The position numbers and the translations under genes were made by a program. Source: Paulownia fortunei (lineage: Eukaryota > Streptophyta > Magnoliopsida > Lamiales > Paulowniaceae). From it: DNA of 64,000 nucleotides. Location: NCBI GenBank assembly GCA_019321725.1, contig CM033121.1, positions 7,378,001-7,442,000 on the forward strand. The letters run 5' to 3'. Positions 46,140-60,387 of this stretch are shown piece by piece (within the stretch, counting starts at the first letter, position 1; each line of letters begins with the position of its first letter). A model generated the notes under the pieces. The model was not told the origin of the DNA, searched no databases, and saw only the letters and a list, made by a program, of their open reading frames with translations.

Positions 46140-49100
46140 TCTCGTGTTTTTACTCTGTAAAACTAAACAAAGGTTTATATATCGCATATGAATAGAATTA
46201 AAGTGCACCTTGTAATTTGAAGGTTGCTTGTATCTTATTTTGTATCAACATATTTGCAGAAGCAATCAAAAGAAAAAGGCGATAATACATCAAGTAACCA
46301 ACAATAGTTTATCAGATAATTAATCTATTTTACGTCCACATGGCTGTGGAAAGAAAATATTTTATTATTCAATCTAGTGAGAGGCAAGCACATTGGCAGC
46401 AAGAATATCTCGTCTATGGGAGGGCAATAGCATAATTCAGTTAAATGTGAATTCACCTTACTGCTGGCAAATAGAAACAAACCTATATTGCAATAGAAAT
46501 AACCAAACTTTGCTTGTTAAAGGTTTTTGGAATTGCGGACATGAGGGTCAGCTAACTTTGGTTTGTGCAAAATATAACTCTACTTGTTCGTCCTCAGTGG
46601 AGAATTAACTCTACTTGTTCGTGGAGAACTAGATCTCTATTGTAATACCTGTGTAAATTTTTAACATAAAGGTATTGTATTTAGAAGTCCTGTAAGTCTC
46701 TACTGTATTTCCGTCCATAATCAGCTTGTGCTTCATTTGATGAATAAGTACGAGAGTGTAGATCCTTTATTTGTCTACAAAATGGGTGGTACCCATTGCT
46801 TTCTAAAAATTCAGTCTCTCTAGGACAAAAAAATTAGTTACTCAAAAGCAAAATGCTCTAAGCAATACATATTATATACTTCCAACAAGCAAAATTATGT
46901 CTAGAAAAGAACTACAATCTGATAAGCACCAAAATCTAATATTTTCTCCAACACTGGACTGTGCAAGAGAGAGAAACTCTGCAAACTTTATGTAGAAACA
47001 AAATCTAGACAGAAATACTAGAACAGTCAGAAACAGTTACCGTGGAGGTGATCTTCTAATGATCCCAAGGGCATAAACTCATAGACCAGAAGCCTCTGAT
47101 CCCCATCAGCACAGTAACCCATCAAATTGACTAAGTTAGGATGGTGTAGAAGGCTAAGCATTAGAACCTCAACCAGAAATTCTCTATTACCCTGAAGCCC
47201 ATTCCTATCCAACTGCTTAACAGCAGCAACCTGCCAAAGCATGCAAAAACTTTTATACAATGGCAAGCAAAAATGTCTACATCATTGAGGAAATGATTGA
47301 AGAATGCAAAGTCATCTTATCTTGGTTGATATATTGATGACAGATGCAAGTGATTCCATGGGTGCATCCGTGCTTCCCAGGGCGACAAAAACTCACCATG
47401 TCCCCATATTTATTATATGATGATGTAGTTGAAGATGACTCTCTCCTACGCCTAAGTCGCCAACCACACATCTCTTCAACACATCACAAGTTGACTAATA
47501 CACTAACCACCCAGATGAGATTGGCAATGAACTTTTAACATCTAAGCTAATAGCTTTTTCCAATTTACTTTTTGACATATCTTAGTGAAAACTTTCAATA
47601 GAAGTTTGATATAGTTCAAGTGAGTTAGGCATATCCTTTGAGCAGTCTTGCAATGCAAGGCTAACAAGTTATTTTATAGAAATACATGCAGATATATTAG
47701 CATGCACACCAGCGTCAGCATGAAATATTTATTTAACAGATGATGGAGAAAGACAAAATGTTGAACAGTGAGTAGATGATAAGCTCTAATGTCTATTTGA
47801 TTTTTCAGGGAAAGCTACTTGGCTGAGCAGTCTCCCAGTCCCTAGGCCATGAACAAAGCTACTCAAAGGATTCCCAATTATTTGGGTGACTACGGTTGCC
47901 TTATTGTAACTAAAGTCTTCTGGTACAAACTTCGTGAAGCCAAAATGTTACTTCATACGACAATGTGTTGCACTAATTTGAAAGCATATTTAATGTGCTC
48001 TAACATCTTCCAAGAAGCTATAAGAAACTGCCTCATTTGAACCAAAAAATAAAACATATGACAACATTCATGTCCATGTTTTACAACAAACAATTTGCAA
48101 AGTTAATGAACATTTTTACCTGACCATTGGAAAGCCTCCCTTTGTATACACGTCCAAACCCTCCCTCTCCTAAGAAACATTCTGGCCTAAAGTTATTTGT
48201 AGCATTAGCTAGCTCACGAAAAGTAAATGTTTGTGCAGCAATCTGAGCATCAGGCAAGTCCTTCAGCCCTGATGCTTCCTTCCTTGGCCCAAGGTTGCTC
48301 CTTGATTTAAGCCTGTCACCCCCTGCAAATTGCAATCAAAACCAGCATTGATCCACACATAAAATCTCAATGGGGCGAGAAAGCAAGTATAATGTCAAAG
48401 AAAAGTTACAACTTAGTCATATGATGAATTTTACAGATTAACAGAGAACAAAGATGTGTAGCGAACAAGAAAGCAAGTATAATGTCAAAGAAAAGTTACA
48501 ACTTAGTCATATGATGAATTTTACAGATTAACAGAGAACTATCGATGTGTAGCGAACAAGACACAAGTTGGTCATAATCCATATATTACATCTAATTATC
48601 AGTAAAGTAACCTAATGCTCTACTCAAATAGAAATCAAAATAAGCTGGGTTGGCTTATGCTGACCCAATGAAGGAACTCCTGGATATCAAATATTTCAAC
48701 AGTCTAATAATTAGTTTTCCAAATAGCAATCAGATCAAAAACAAAAGCATATTCCCCCTTGAGATCTAATTTCATAATTAAAAAGACAAAATGCAACTAT
48801 TTTTCATCAACTCCCATCATAGAACTATGGGGTCTACATCAAACTGACTAGGAAAACGAATCAAGTTAAATCAGATGGGGCAAATAAAAAATCAATCAAA
48901 ATCACATACTAAACAGATATGAACTGTTCATAAACCCAAAGTACTGAGATCAGATCAAATCACAGGGAAAAAAAAGGAAAGCAAAAGAAAACAAGAAACA
49001 CAAAAAACCAAAGTGACAGAAATGCATGAATTAACAGACAGAAGACACTAACCAGATGATAGTTTTGATATATTGGAAGGCATACTTGGATGGACTTCCT

Positions 49101-49173
49101 TGTGATCATCTCTCTCTTTATGGGGATTGAGCTTCTCCTCTTCCCTCGAGTCAAAACACGGAAAACAACCCAT
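44837..49173 (-). CDS. PBS1: PBS1-type receptor-like cytoplasmic kinase (RLCK VII), intact
   Basis: This is an orthologue of Arabidopsis PBS1, a plasma-membrane-anchored Ser/Thr kinase in pattern-triggered immunity, guarded by the NLR RPS5. Five exons (GT-AG): 49053-49173, 48120-48322, 47041-47230, 45446-45837 and 44837-45322. The sum is 1392 nt, 463 residues, close to the 456 of Arabidopsis PBS1. The N-terminus MGCFPCF has Gly2 for myristoylation and Cys3/Cys6 for palmitoylation. The kinase domain keeps [15 protein letters not shown] (P-loop), [15 protein letters not shown] (catalytic Lys), [13 protein letters not shown] (catalytic loop), [11 protein letters not shown] (DFG), [15 protein letters not shown] (activation loop) and the [19 protein letters not shown] helix. 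The AvrPphB cleavage motif GDKSHVS is intact. The C-terminal tail ([20 protein letters not shown]) is conserved. The start is set by the MGC motif. No lesion was seen. Confidence 0.96.
48379..48559. repeat. 90-bp tandem duplication in PBS1 intron 1
   Basis: Two units start at aagcaagtataatgtcaaag (48381 and 48471), each ending gatgtgtagcgaacaag. They are nearly identical (differing at aaag/tatc), so the duplication is recent. It lies in the intron between exons 1 and 2, clear of the splice sites. Confidence 0.92.
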
Positions 49174-49800
49174 TTACCTCCCTCAAAGATCAAATCTTTG
49201 TTGAACCCTTTTCTTGAACAAAACCAGATTCACACCAAAATCAATCAACCTCTCATCTTCTTCAATCCAATCCTACCATAAATGCCCAAAAAAGATATAC
49301 TGGGTATGCTTTAAATTCAATAAAAACCCAATCTTTTTTATGATCTTTACCTAGAAAAGAAAATAGAAAGCAAACGTAAAAACAAAGAGCCAAACAAGAA
49401 GAATATTCAACACACAGTACAAATTGTAGAGCTAAAACAAGAACAACGATAATAAGAAAAAATAGCAAAGAAACAAATTTAGGGGAAGTTCCACTAATTT
49501 AGTTTTGACAGATTGTAGAATCTATTGACAATAGGCAGTGTATTGTGAACAGAGTTTTAGCCGGCTTTGTCTTCGGCTTTTCCTTTCATACACAGTTTAG
49601 CCAAAACCTCCCTCACCCTCTCACCCTCTCTCCCTCTCTCCCTCTCTCTCTCACACACACATACACACACGCACGCACATGAATGTGTGTGCATATATAT
49701 TATATATGTGTGTATGTATATGTATTTGTGTATACACATCTGTCTATCTAGTACGTTCACATCCACACTTCCCCCACCACCCCTTTGACCAAAATAATTA
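49174..49800 (-). promoter_or_regulatory. PBS1 5' leader and proximal promoter with CT/CA microsatellite
   Basis: Upstream of the PBS1 start. At about 49617-49680 there is a CT-rich run (ctctccctctctccctctct) followed by (CA)n, then (TG)n/(TA)n sequence to about 49735. On the PBS1 strand this reads as GA-rich repeats, a common feature near plant transcription starts. The exact start site cannot be placed from sequence alone. Confidence 0.45.
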
Positions 49801-51570
49801 GTACTTTAGTAAATTCATTCACCTCCCCCATTTAAAGTGTTTTATTATTATTATTATTATGATAAAGATTGGATTTTGATTTTGATTTGCATGAAATCCA
49901 GGTTGGCTGAGACATAATTATAAATAAATCTAACATTGTATAATAAGTATTAGTATTTTAAATATCAGGGATTTTATTTTTTAGATACAAACCAATATAG
50001 GAAAGGTTTTACTTCTTTTTAGTGTTTTTTACTCAAAAGTGAAGTGTGCTCAAATGGATGGTTTAAGAATGGGTAATAAATAAATCCTACATTGAGACAA
50101 TTTTTGGGGAAATAAATTTTGAAGTCCAAATTCTTGTAAAATTTAAATTTATGAGACTCTAAATAAGATTTAGTCAAAGAAATAATGAGTTTATTTAATC
50201 AGATCTAACTATTAATTTTCTATTTATTAAAATGGTCGGTGGGTATGCTAACTATATCTAATGTAGTTAAATCTTTTTTTTTTCAAGTTAAAGCGATCAT
50301 ATCCCGGTTATGCATAGTGCACTATTACTTATAGGTATAATTTGATTTTTAAAAAAAAATAAAACCTCAAATTTAATTCTAATCTGTTTGAGATTATTGA
50401 TTTTTATTTATGTCTGTCGTCTTAAGAATATGGAAATTCAGGGATTCAAAATGGTGGGATATTCGATGCCCTTAAAATAAATTGGTATATAACAGAAAAT
50501 AAATTGTTTGAATATTAACACAACAATATTCCATTAACAAAATTAAGAGATTTTGGATTCAAAATATGGGTATTTATCTATTTTTATAATAATTACTAAT
50601 TGATTATAAATTATTAAAATTGATTGTTGATTAATAGATTATATCATATAATTTTATTAAAATATGATGTATATAATTGATTCATTAAAAAAGCAAAAAA
50701 GATGGAGTAGACAGATAATTTCTTGCCCAACAGACAGACAGTTTTTGCCCAAATGGCCAATAGAAATGGGGATGTAAATGTAATAAAGAGAAGTTTTGTG
50801 TGGGGCAGGTTCATTAAGTTAGATAAATTGAATGAAGACTAAAAATAAATAAAAATAAAGTAATAACTAATATTCCGGTCAAAAGCGGGTCAGGCGGAAC
50901 ATACGATGGGAAAGTAATTGTAAATTGCAAGGGATATCGTTTTGAAGAAAAAAGGGATACGGTGATTACCCGGGTTCGGTGCGCATTTCACGGTTCATCC
51001 AATCCAAACACCGTATTCGGCACGATAAAAGTTTCACTTTCACATACATGATTATTCGGACCCAAAATATCAGGGTTGATTCTCTTTAATTTGCGTGGTT
51101 CATGCTCATGCCATAGGATTGACACCACGTTCTCACTCAAAAAAAAAAAAAAAAAACCCGGAGAATATATTTTATATAGAGTAGGGAGATGCTATATATA
51201 TATATATATATATATATAAATCGGGCAATTATTTAGATACATACATGTGTATATATAATTGGTTATGAATTATGTTAATTAAAATTCGTATTATATTCGT
51301 ATAGTATAAATATATATAAATTATGAAAAAATATTTTCGGCTTTTGTGTACATTATGATCTATCGTGGTACTTTTGAGATAAAAATTTTAATATATGTAT
51401 TATATTTAATTGTATAATGTTTGATGAATAATACTCTATTATAATACATATTTATAATGAATATAATTTAAAAATTACCCCATAACCAACGTAAAAGAAA
51501 ATTTTTTCGAATCAACTCTTAACTTAGACAACATATATATATATATATATAAACTCTATATGAAAATAAC
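49801..51570. other. AT-rich intergenic sequence
   Basis: No gene is recognised. It contains a (TTA)n run at about 49842-49862, a poly-A at 51138-51156 and (TA)n at 51195-51218 and 51530-51550. Confidence 0.5.
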
Positions 51571-51858
51571 GTTGTAAAATTTAAGAGAAAAATGGCTATT
51601 GTAATCAACATTTGAAGAACACGAGAAAAATGGCTATTGTGATCAAAATTTGAAGAACACCACTTAAATAAACTTTTGGATCGTGAATCAAAAACCCTTT
51701 TCATATGTGATCAAGTTATAAAATTTAAGAGAAAAAGGGCTATTGTGATCAAAATTGAAAAATACAAGAAAAATGGCTATTGTGATCAAAATTTGAGGAA
51801 CACCACTTGAATAAACTTTGGGATCGTGAATCAAAAATTATTTTCATATGTGATCAAA
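51571..51858. repeat. ~143-bp tandem repeat with nested ~35-bp repeats
   Basis: Two larger units begin at 51571 and 51714 (gtt.taaaatttaagagaaa). Each holds two copies of a gagaaaaatggctattgtga-type unit followed by tcaaaatttgaagaacac, then cttttggatcgtgaatcaaa and tttcatatgtgatcaa. It is a small higher-order repeat with no open frame. Confidence 0.85.
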
Positions 51859-54800
51859 TTTGGATGAAAGTGAGCCTTCAAAAATGTAAGAAATATCAGT
51901 GATTCAATCATAACAAAAGATTCGAATTGTGATACTGATAAGTTTTCTTGAACTTACCTCATGTTTATTTTATTTAATTTTCATCTTTGGTAACTATTAA
52001 TAGAATATCATATAAATAAACTATAAAACATTCTATTAATTTATGAATATACTAATTTTGTTAAATAGTCATTCTTAAGTTATGTCATAATTATAGATTA
52101 AATAACATAAAAATACCTATAAGATAATTTTACATAAAAAATAAGTATAAATACAATTATTATAAAAATAATATCAAAATAAATCATAATTTTATTTTCG
52201 AATAATTCTTTTTATATTTGTATCTTATCTGTATGTATATGTATCCGTATATTAACTGTTTTCATATTTTTTGTTCATTTTTCACTATAATTTTTAATAA
52301 ATATTCATAATATACTGGTATATATTAAATTTTAAATTTTTTGATCCCGTATTTAACTAACTAGAGTTATAAGTATAATTGTAAGATGAACGAGTCTATT
52401 CACCAGTCTAATGAGTCAGCTCAAGTTTTTCAACTTCAAATTCGAGCATTTTCAAGAATCGAGTTTGAGCCTAAATATAAATATTGGAAAGCTCATGAGT
52501 GAGTTAACGAGTTTTATTTTTATTATTTTTTATATTTTAGATTGTAAGACAATTTAATTAATAATAATATTGGTAATAACAATGATACTATTATTATTTG
52601 TTATAAGAACAATAATGATGATAATAATAAATTTATATTTTTATGATAATTCTATATTTTAACAAACCTAATATTAATTTTAAATTTAATAAAACATAAA
52701 TGGTTGCCACCCCCTCCCTCCTACTTTAAGCTTAGTATGGTTTTGTTTTCATCAATTTGGGTATCGAGTACTAAAGTGGATCTTCTATTATTTTATTATT
52801 TTAATATTATCAATACACACTTAATATATATTGATTATGCCATTTTATACACTTGATATATATCGATAATATTAAAACAGAAAATAAAATACCATTTAAA
52901 ATGCCATCTCAACAAACTCTATTTCGCTAAAGTAATATAAATGTGCCTTTTTTGGTTGTTCAAAAATAAATAAATAAATAACCATATTAATCATAAATCA
53001 TTTTGGTATAGAATTTGCATAGACATACCTAGTCTGAAATAGAGTATCTACATGTTACGTTCCATTTCCATGATGAACTAATGTTCGAGGTGATTGCACC
53101 ATAATTCCTAGCTCATACTTATGATTCATCATACATATTTAAATAATCTCAATGCTAAATAAGCTAATTAGGGCAACGAATACTATCTTAACAAACTCAT
53201 ACAGTAATGAAATAAGTTAGAAAAAATTCTAGATTAATGATAGTAAACTATATTGCATAAATTTTTCAGTAAAAATGCTGGAGTACATTATACGTCAAGT
53301 TTACCAACATGTCCGCAAATTACTTTAATTACAATGATTGTCCGACTATCAAACTTTAGTTTAGTGATGAAACTAATATTAAAGTAAACTATTTATTTTT
53401 ATTTTCTTAGCAACTTGAATTTGTGAAATTATAATCATAATTTTTTTTTAAAATGTCAATATTCGACAGCTTAGTTATGGGTTGTTGAAACCATGAATGT
53501 TCTAACAATACACATAGTACATATACCTCGACGCATTTCATTTCGTAGCAACAAATAAAACTTTTTTTTTTTTTAAATAAATGTTGTCGGTAACAAGTTG
53601 GGTAGTGGGAATTGATGGTTAAACAACTTGGAAGACTTGGTCAAAGGCAAAGCAAATCCATAATGCCAAGTTGTTGGTTGTTGTTGTTGTTGTTGTTGTT
53701 TTTGAAGTAATTAAATTGTTATCCTTCACTACATTAAGATGCTAAAGACTAATTAAATGTAATTATTAGAAATTAATTGAATATAATTTAATTAGAGGAG
53801 ATCAATTATTGTCATTTGATAAATCACAATGCCAAAAATTAATTAAATATAATTATTAAAGACTAATTAAATATAGAGTATTGGAATATCAACTTTACCT
53901 CAATATTAATTTAATAGATATATTTCTAAGTTGTTTTGACCAATTATGCAACCCAAAAATCTTGTACTATAATCATTAATTTTTTTAATATTTTTAAGGT
54001 TTTACTTTTATAACATTGCTTCCCCAGCCTTGTTAGGGTTTTACAATTTGTTTATTCTTTCACCAATTTGTCGAGGTAGACTATCCAATGGGATTGAACA
54101 ATGTAATCCATGCAACGTGCTTGTAAAATTTAATTAATGGGATTCAATGAAATCACAAATCACTTTGCCTAGTCATCTTCTTAACCCGGAAGAATCAGAA
54201 AATTTAGAAGTCAACGAGGTTTAATTCAAGTAGTGATACCTAAAATTATAAGGTCTTGGATTAGAATGTCATCAGAGTACGAGTCTTTGCATATTTTTAT
54301 AATAATTTTTAGTTAATAATTTATAATTTTTATTAATTATTAATTACAAATTGTTATAGTAGTTGATGATTGATATTCATGATATAGTGATATATATATA
54401 TATATATAAATAACCGATCAACTTTAAAACAAAAAAAAAAAAAAATCTTGATAGCACACTACCTACCACAAGTTAAATGTAACCTACAAATATGTGTCAT
54501 GAGGAAATTTAAATTTAAGGCTTTATGAATGATTAAATGCACCATATATGTTTCAATGGACTCTTGTTATCAACATTACATATGATTTTGGAGATGAGAC
54601 ATTTATTTGGAGAGCCAATAACATTATATGCAGTGTCAATAATACAAGCCATTTAAATTTGGTCACATTATTTTTTATTAATTAGCCAAAAAAAATGAGA
54701 TCTAGTTACAATTACATGTATTTTGAGTCTATAATTTTTTTATTTTTATTTTTACGTTGGATATTCATTTGGCTTAGTGTCATCATAAACTCATTTAATC

Positions 54801-56163
54801 CCTAAAAGGATCTTGAAGTGTTTTCTTGGTCACTTAACTATTTTAGTAATAAAAATTTGACTAATTGTATCATAAAGCATTCACAATTTTATTTTATTTT
54901 TTTCACGAAAACGATTGAAAATATTTCAAAAAAAGTAGGCACATGACGTACAAAAAACTCACACCCTTCTTCATCTCAAAAGATAGGGTGTCTTACAATC
55001 ATTCCAATTTGAGATTGGATTTTAGATAGGGATAGAAAAGGATTAGTATATTTTTATATTAAAAAATTTAGACCTAAAATGGACAAGTATATGTTGATTC
55101 ATTTCTAGACCTAATTGAGATATTACTTTTTAATACAATTTCTTTCAAATTTAGTAAAATTTTATAGATCGATTCTTGAATACCTGTTATAGTAAAATAT
55201 TCATGGGAACTTCTCAAATTTTACACTACCATACATGTTCCTCCTATGTCTCCAAACAAAGCTTTTCTCATTGCATTGGCTGTTGTGTTGTCGCGTTTTA
55301 TAAATGAAGACAAAATAAAACACTAAAGGGATAACAAGATTCTACAATAATATATACTAACCAAATTTTATTATATCAAATTCTAAGTCAATAAATAATT
55401 AATTGAGATGGGATAATAAAAACTTTTTTATCCCCAAATTCATCTTCAATGTTCAAGCTACAAAAGATTTCCACGTTCCCCCAATGAAAAGCAAAGAATA
55501 AATTAAGATATGCGACACATTCAAGGTAGCGATTTGTTGATCATTGACATTGGCATGTTTAAAATATTTTACCCAATACCATAAAAAAAGAATAGCACTC
55601 GAACTGCATTTTGCAATCTCTAATAATTAAAACAAAATTATAATAACAATATAGGTGTTGGGTTTAAATCCCATAAAAAATATGGACACACATCAAATAA
55701 TGAGATGTGTATTATTTATATAGAACTATTGCTTATAAGTAAGTGATTATTTTTCTAAATAAATAATATCAATGTTTTTAAAATCGAGTTGAAAACTCAA
55801 TAATTAACTGCATTTTAAAAAAATCGTGTGACTTGTATGTATAAATAAATAAATATATATATATATGCACACATATTCGTTATTCTTACGTAATATTTTT
55901 ATAATTAAGACGGTGATAAAATTGAATAATTGATTAAGTCATTAAAAGTTATGAGTTCCACCAAAAGTTATGAGTTCCACCAACGACGATACCATATATC
56001 TACATTCGTGTATCCAAAATTTTGGCCTTAACATAGATGCAATGACGATACCTCCAAATACAAAGAGATACATTAGGTGCAATATTCTTTAATGAATATA
56101 AGTACAACCTCTCTTCTTATCCGTTGTGTATAGAATATATATATATATATATATATGTATATG

Positions 56164-56194
<31 letters not shown>

Positions 56195-58503
56195 GATTGT
56201 GTGTAAAACAAAACGATCTAAGGGAAGAAAGAAGATTCGTGGAAAGTGGGGAAGTACAGTGATTGCTGGACTTGACACACCTCTCGTGTAACATGTGACA
56301 CCCATTACCCCTAATCCACCATTATAATGGCCCGTTCAAAAGTTTGAATTAATCCATCTATATATCATTAATTTCAATTATTTTCATAACTGTTATGCTA
56401 ATTAAGTATTGAATTAATTTTTTAGGAGTACTGACCTTATTGTGCTCAGATTGAAGTGACATAATATAGATGGTCTTTCAAATAGTGGAGTTGGAATATT
56501 TTCTTTTGAGGAAACCAATGGATGTAGAGAGGAAAAACAAAATGGCATCAAAATATTGTACTATTATATTATTTATATATATATATATATATAGTGAAAC
56601 TTTTCTTTTCAAAAAGTAAAATGGGATGATAACTAAGATATTTTTCAAAGCCTTTGTACCTTAGATCCAATTATTTATTTTAGACCCCCTCCAACTATCC
56701 GTGTTGCAATTTACACTTTATATCACATGCTCATCTTTGAGGGTGGATAAAACACCACTTTAGTTTGTCTTAGCATTATTAATGTACTTAAAATTAAGTG
56801 ATTTCAAAAATAATATTGATCTATACTTAATAGAATAAATTATAAAAATTATTTTTGAAATTTAGTTTAATTACAAAAATTCAATTATCTTTTAAAATCA
56901 CAAATACCTTTTTGAAATTTGTATTTATTTTTCAAATATCCCCTCAATAGGTGCAATTTGTAAAATATAAATAAATAATTTTTTTTGTAAATAGTATAAA
57001 ACTCACGAATATTTTTTGTAATTCATCCTATTTAATAATATTAACATATTTCCTATTTCTCTCCACCCACCCTTTTACTTTCAATTTTTTTCAAAATTAA
57101 TATTTAAATTATATTGATATGGACAGATTGAATCAATCTGGTAATAATACTACATGGATCGGGACAATTCCAAAATATTTGAATAAAATTTTCTTCTTAG
57201 TATACAATATCACTTAACATCAACTAAAAGATAAGCTACGATCAAGGCATTGACGACCCAAAAAACAACTCATAGTTTTTGATTCAAAGTTGTAAAATAA
57301 CATGAAATGAAACTCATAAGATATATAGAGAGAGGTCAATGAAAGAGCCAACAGAGAGGGTAAGAGCTTAAGACAAGTATAAGAGGGCAGTCGCAAAATG
57401 TTTTTTATATACACAGATTTGAATCTTAGGGATTGTTGGTTAGGAGGCTGGTGCTGGTGCTGGTGCCAAACCGTACGGTACACCAAAAATGTGGTGGGAA
57501 ATTGGTAAGAATTGTTTGTAAGTGTCCCTTTGTCCTTTTCCAATCATGGAGACAAAAATGGTCCACTTAGGCCAGATCTACGGGGGCACATCATCAATGG
57601 TGAAAACTGAGAAAAAGGTTTATTTGAGTAATGGGGGGCGGATCATCTCCACCGTGTGATATGAATGGACCATTAATTGAGTGTATCAATCCTCAATGTT
57701 GGGTTCAAGCTCTATTAGGTTCTATCATGCCTAAAGGGCTAAAAACACACAAGAAAGGTATAACTAGGGGAGTTCCCTCTCATCATAAGTTATACAAAAA
57801 TTTAGGATAGAGACACTCCTTATTGGCTTAAATTGAAAATTAAAAATTATATGCAAACACGTGTTATGTAGGTCCTATGCACGGTTTTGTGTTTCTCTAT
57901 TTTATACATAGAAGTATCGCCGCATTCAAGTTTGAACGATGGATTTGAAATGCATAATAATAAATTTATTAAATTTATTTATATAATTTTATATTATAAT
58001 AAATTTTAAATAATTGGGTTTTTATTTTATTTTTTAAATTATTATGGTCAATTTGAAATTCACCTAATATAAAGTCATTTCTCAAATTCGAATATTTTCA
58101 TCCAAACGTAATATAAATGACAAATGCAAAGAGAAACGTACATCGTACATTAACCCAATCTTTTCGAAACCAAATCAGGTCAGCCGGTCCGACTGCAAAC
58201 CAGCTGTCGGTGCAGTCCGATTAACCTTAAATAATTATTTTTGCGTTTAACTGGTCAACATCAGTCAAATATTTTTTTATTTTTTATTTTTAAAGAAGTT
58301 TAAAATCTTAAACTTTGTATTTTGTTATATGTATGTGATTATTTGAATTTTAAATTTTATTAATTTTTTTTAGTGGGTTATATACTTATTTTTAACTTTT
58401 AAAATGTGTTACATAATAATTAGTATATTATATTACCATTATACATAATATAACAAAATATATAATTAATTTTTATTAGACCGGCGCAATTAAGCATTAA
58501 ACT
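51859..58503. other. Gene-poor AT-rich region with microsatellites
   Basis: No gene is supported over about 6.6 kb. It contains (TTG)n near 53670-53700, (TA)n near 54391-54407 and 56570-56592, and a compound (TA)n(TGTA)n at about 56137-56192. A 107-codon minus-strand frame at 57220-57543 shows no recognisable domain and a composition like random sequence. Confidence 0.5.
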
Positions 58504-59763
58504 ATAGTTGTCAACTAGGTTGGGCCTAACCGGCTCAACTCGTAATCGGACCAGATCGGCCCATGAACAGGACAGGCTATATGGGTCGATTTTCAGTATC
58601 TAAATTGGGCTACTATTGGGTCCAATTGACAAAATTCAGCCAAAATCGTGAACTGACCCATTGAAACCCAGACCCAGTTTAGAACCTGTCTAGATTCAGG
58701 ATCGGCCCAGGCCCGTCACAGGCCAACTATTATATATTATAATTTATAATTATGTATTTATGTTATTTTAACAAAATAGACATTCTTATTTTCAAAAGAA
58801 TTTGAACACAAGATATGCAAGGAAAGAAGAGGTTTATACCACTAGGTTAACCTTAATTATGTTGAAATGTTAATCCCATAATATATATATTGACAAAACA
58901 TGTTGTATCAAATAAATTTAGGATAATCATCATTTAAAAATCAATATAAAATATTATGATGATACACTTAAAATATCAACTAAATAATTATATACTAGTT
59001 ATACTAAAGATAATTTATAAGATAAGAACATAAATTTAGAATAATATAGTAGTAAGTATAATAAAATTAGAAAGTAAGTTTATTAATAACAAAATAAAAT
59101 AGTATTGAGTATAATAAACTAAATTAAGTCATGAAAATTAAAATATAAACTTAAGAAGTAAGTTTATTAATAACAAAATAAAATAGTACTAAGTATAATA
59201 AACTAGACTAAGTCATGAATATTAAAATATAAACTTAAAATGAATATATACTAATCAATTTATCAAATGAAAAACCAACATCTTGTTATAACTTAATTGT
59301 GAAATAAAAATAAGGTATAGTAATTATATAAATAATTCACAAGATAAAGACTTAAATTTATAGTAATAAACTCAAAAAATAAAATAATGATTAAATCTAA
59401 ATTTTAAGATGATATACTTTAAATAATAAATTTATAAATTCAATTTTAGGATATAACTAATCTTATGATATAATTTAGAGTAGTAAATAAAATTTACAAA
59501 TCTAATATTATGATATATAATATACATATGAATTTATTAAAAAAAAAATTCATAAACCCAACCCATAGGTCCAGGTCGTGTAGCTCGGCGTAGGCCTGAG
59601 ATTGGCCCACTAACACCGGGCTGATGGGTCGAACTGGGCCTAGCTTTCAGAATTTTTAATCAACCCGACCCAGACCGGACCTGGGCTTAATCGGCCCACC
59701 TCCCAGGTGCGCTTACACAGGTGTGGGCTGGTCCAGCCCAGACTGGCCCAGTTGACAACTTGA
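58504..59763. mobile_element. hAT-like non-autonomous transposon
   Basis: The ends are inverted: agttgtcaact at 58506-58516 and agttgacaact at 59750-59760. GGCCC/GGGCC-rich subterminal sequence lies inside both (ggttgggcctaaccgg on the left, cccagactggcccag on the right), as is typical of a widespread plant hAT group. The direct repeat cattaaact flanks it at 58495-58503 and 59764-59772. The 1.26-kb interior is AT-rich with no transposase. An 84-85-bp tandem duplication lies at about 59072-59240 (gtaagtttattaataacaaa units). Confidence 0.7.
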
Positions 59764-60348
59764 CATTAAACTTGTAGCAAATTTTTTCTAGTTACAAGAT
59801 TTGGGTTTAGTCTTTCTAAGTTTAGCCCAATGTAGACTAACTATGGCCCAACATCTTGTTGTTTGAGCAACACCCTTTTTCTATTCCTTTCGTATTAGAG
59901 TTTTGGGCTTGATATAGATTGAATCATTGGGCCTCTTTCCGGTATGATGCTCCAGATCGATCTATGTTTGATGTCCAGTGGGCAAGTTTTCTGATTGCAG
60001 TAAAGACTTGGGTTAATATGTAAACCATTGGGTTCTTTTGGGTTTCCTAAATAGAGAAAACTGTTTTGGGCCCATTGTTTTTAGAATCTTTTCTAAGCCC
60101 ATGTAGATTAATTTTGCCTATTTGGGCCCCATTTATCCTCATCATCCAACAACACAATTATAAACCAAATCCAATATCATAAAACGAGTCGTCAAAATTG
60201 CATGAAGTTTTCTCAAGTAAAATGCTTGTTTACACTGTAAAAAGTGGTTTAATGACAATAGCCCACGTTGTTGAGAGAACATATTAAGGATTCAATTAAA
60301 TTAAAAAAATTATGTTATCCATTTGAGTAATAATTAAGTGGATATGCG

Positions 60349-60387
<39 letters not shown>

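Noticed and set aside
46393..46608. 71-codon plus-strand frame
   Set aside because: It lies inside a PBS1 intron, on the opposite strand, with no recognisable features or splice context.
56073..56305. Frames rich in IHTYIHTYIY
   Set aside because: They are generated by the compound (TA)n(TGTA)n microsatellite.
57220..57543. 107-codon minus-strand frame starting MEKDKGTLTN
   Set aside because: No domain, signal peptide or family pattern was recognised, and there is no promoter or neighbour support; it could be a leader or chance.
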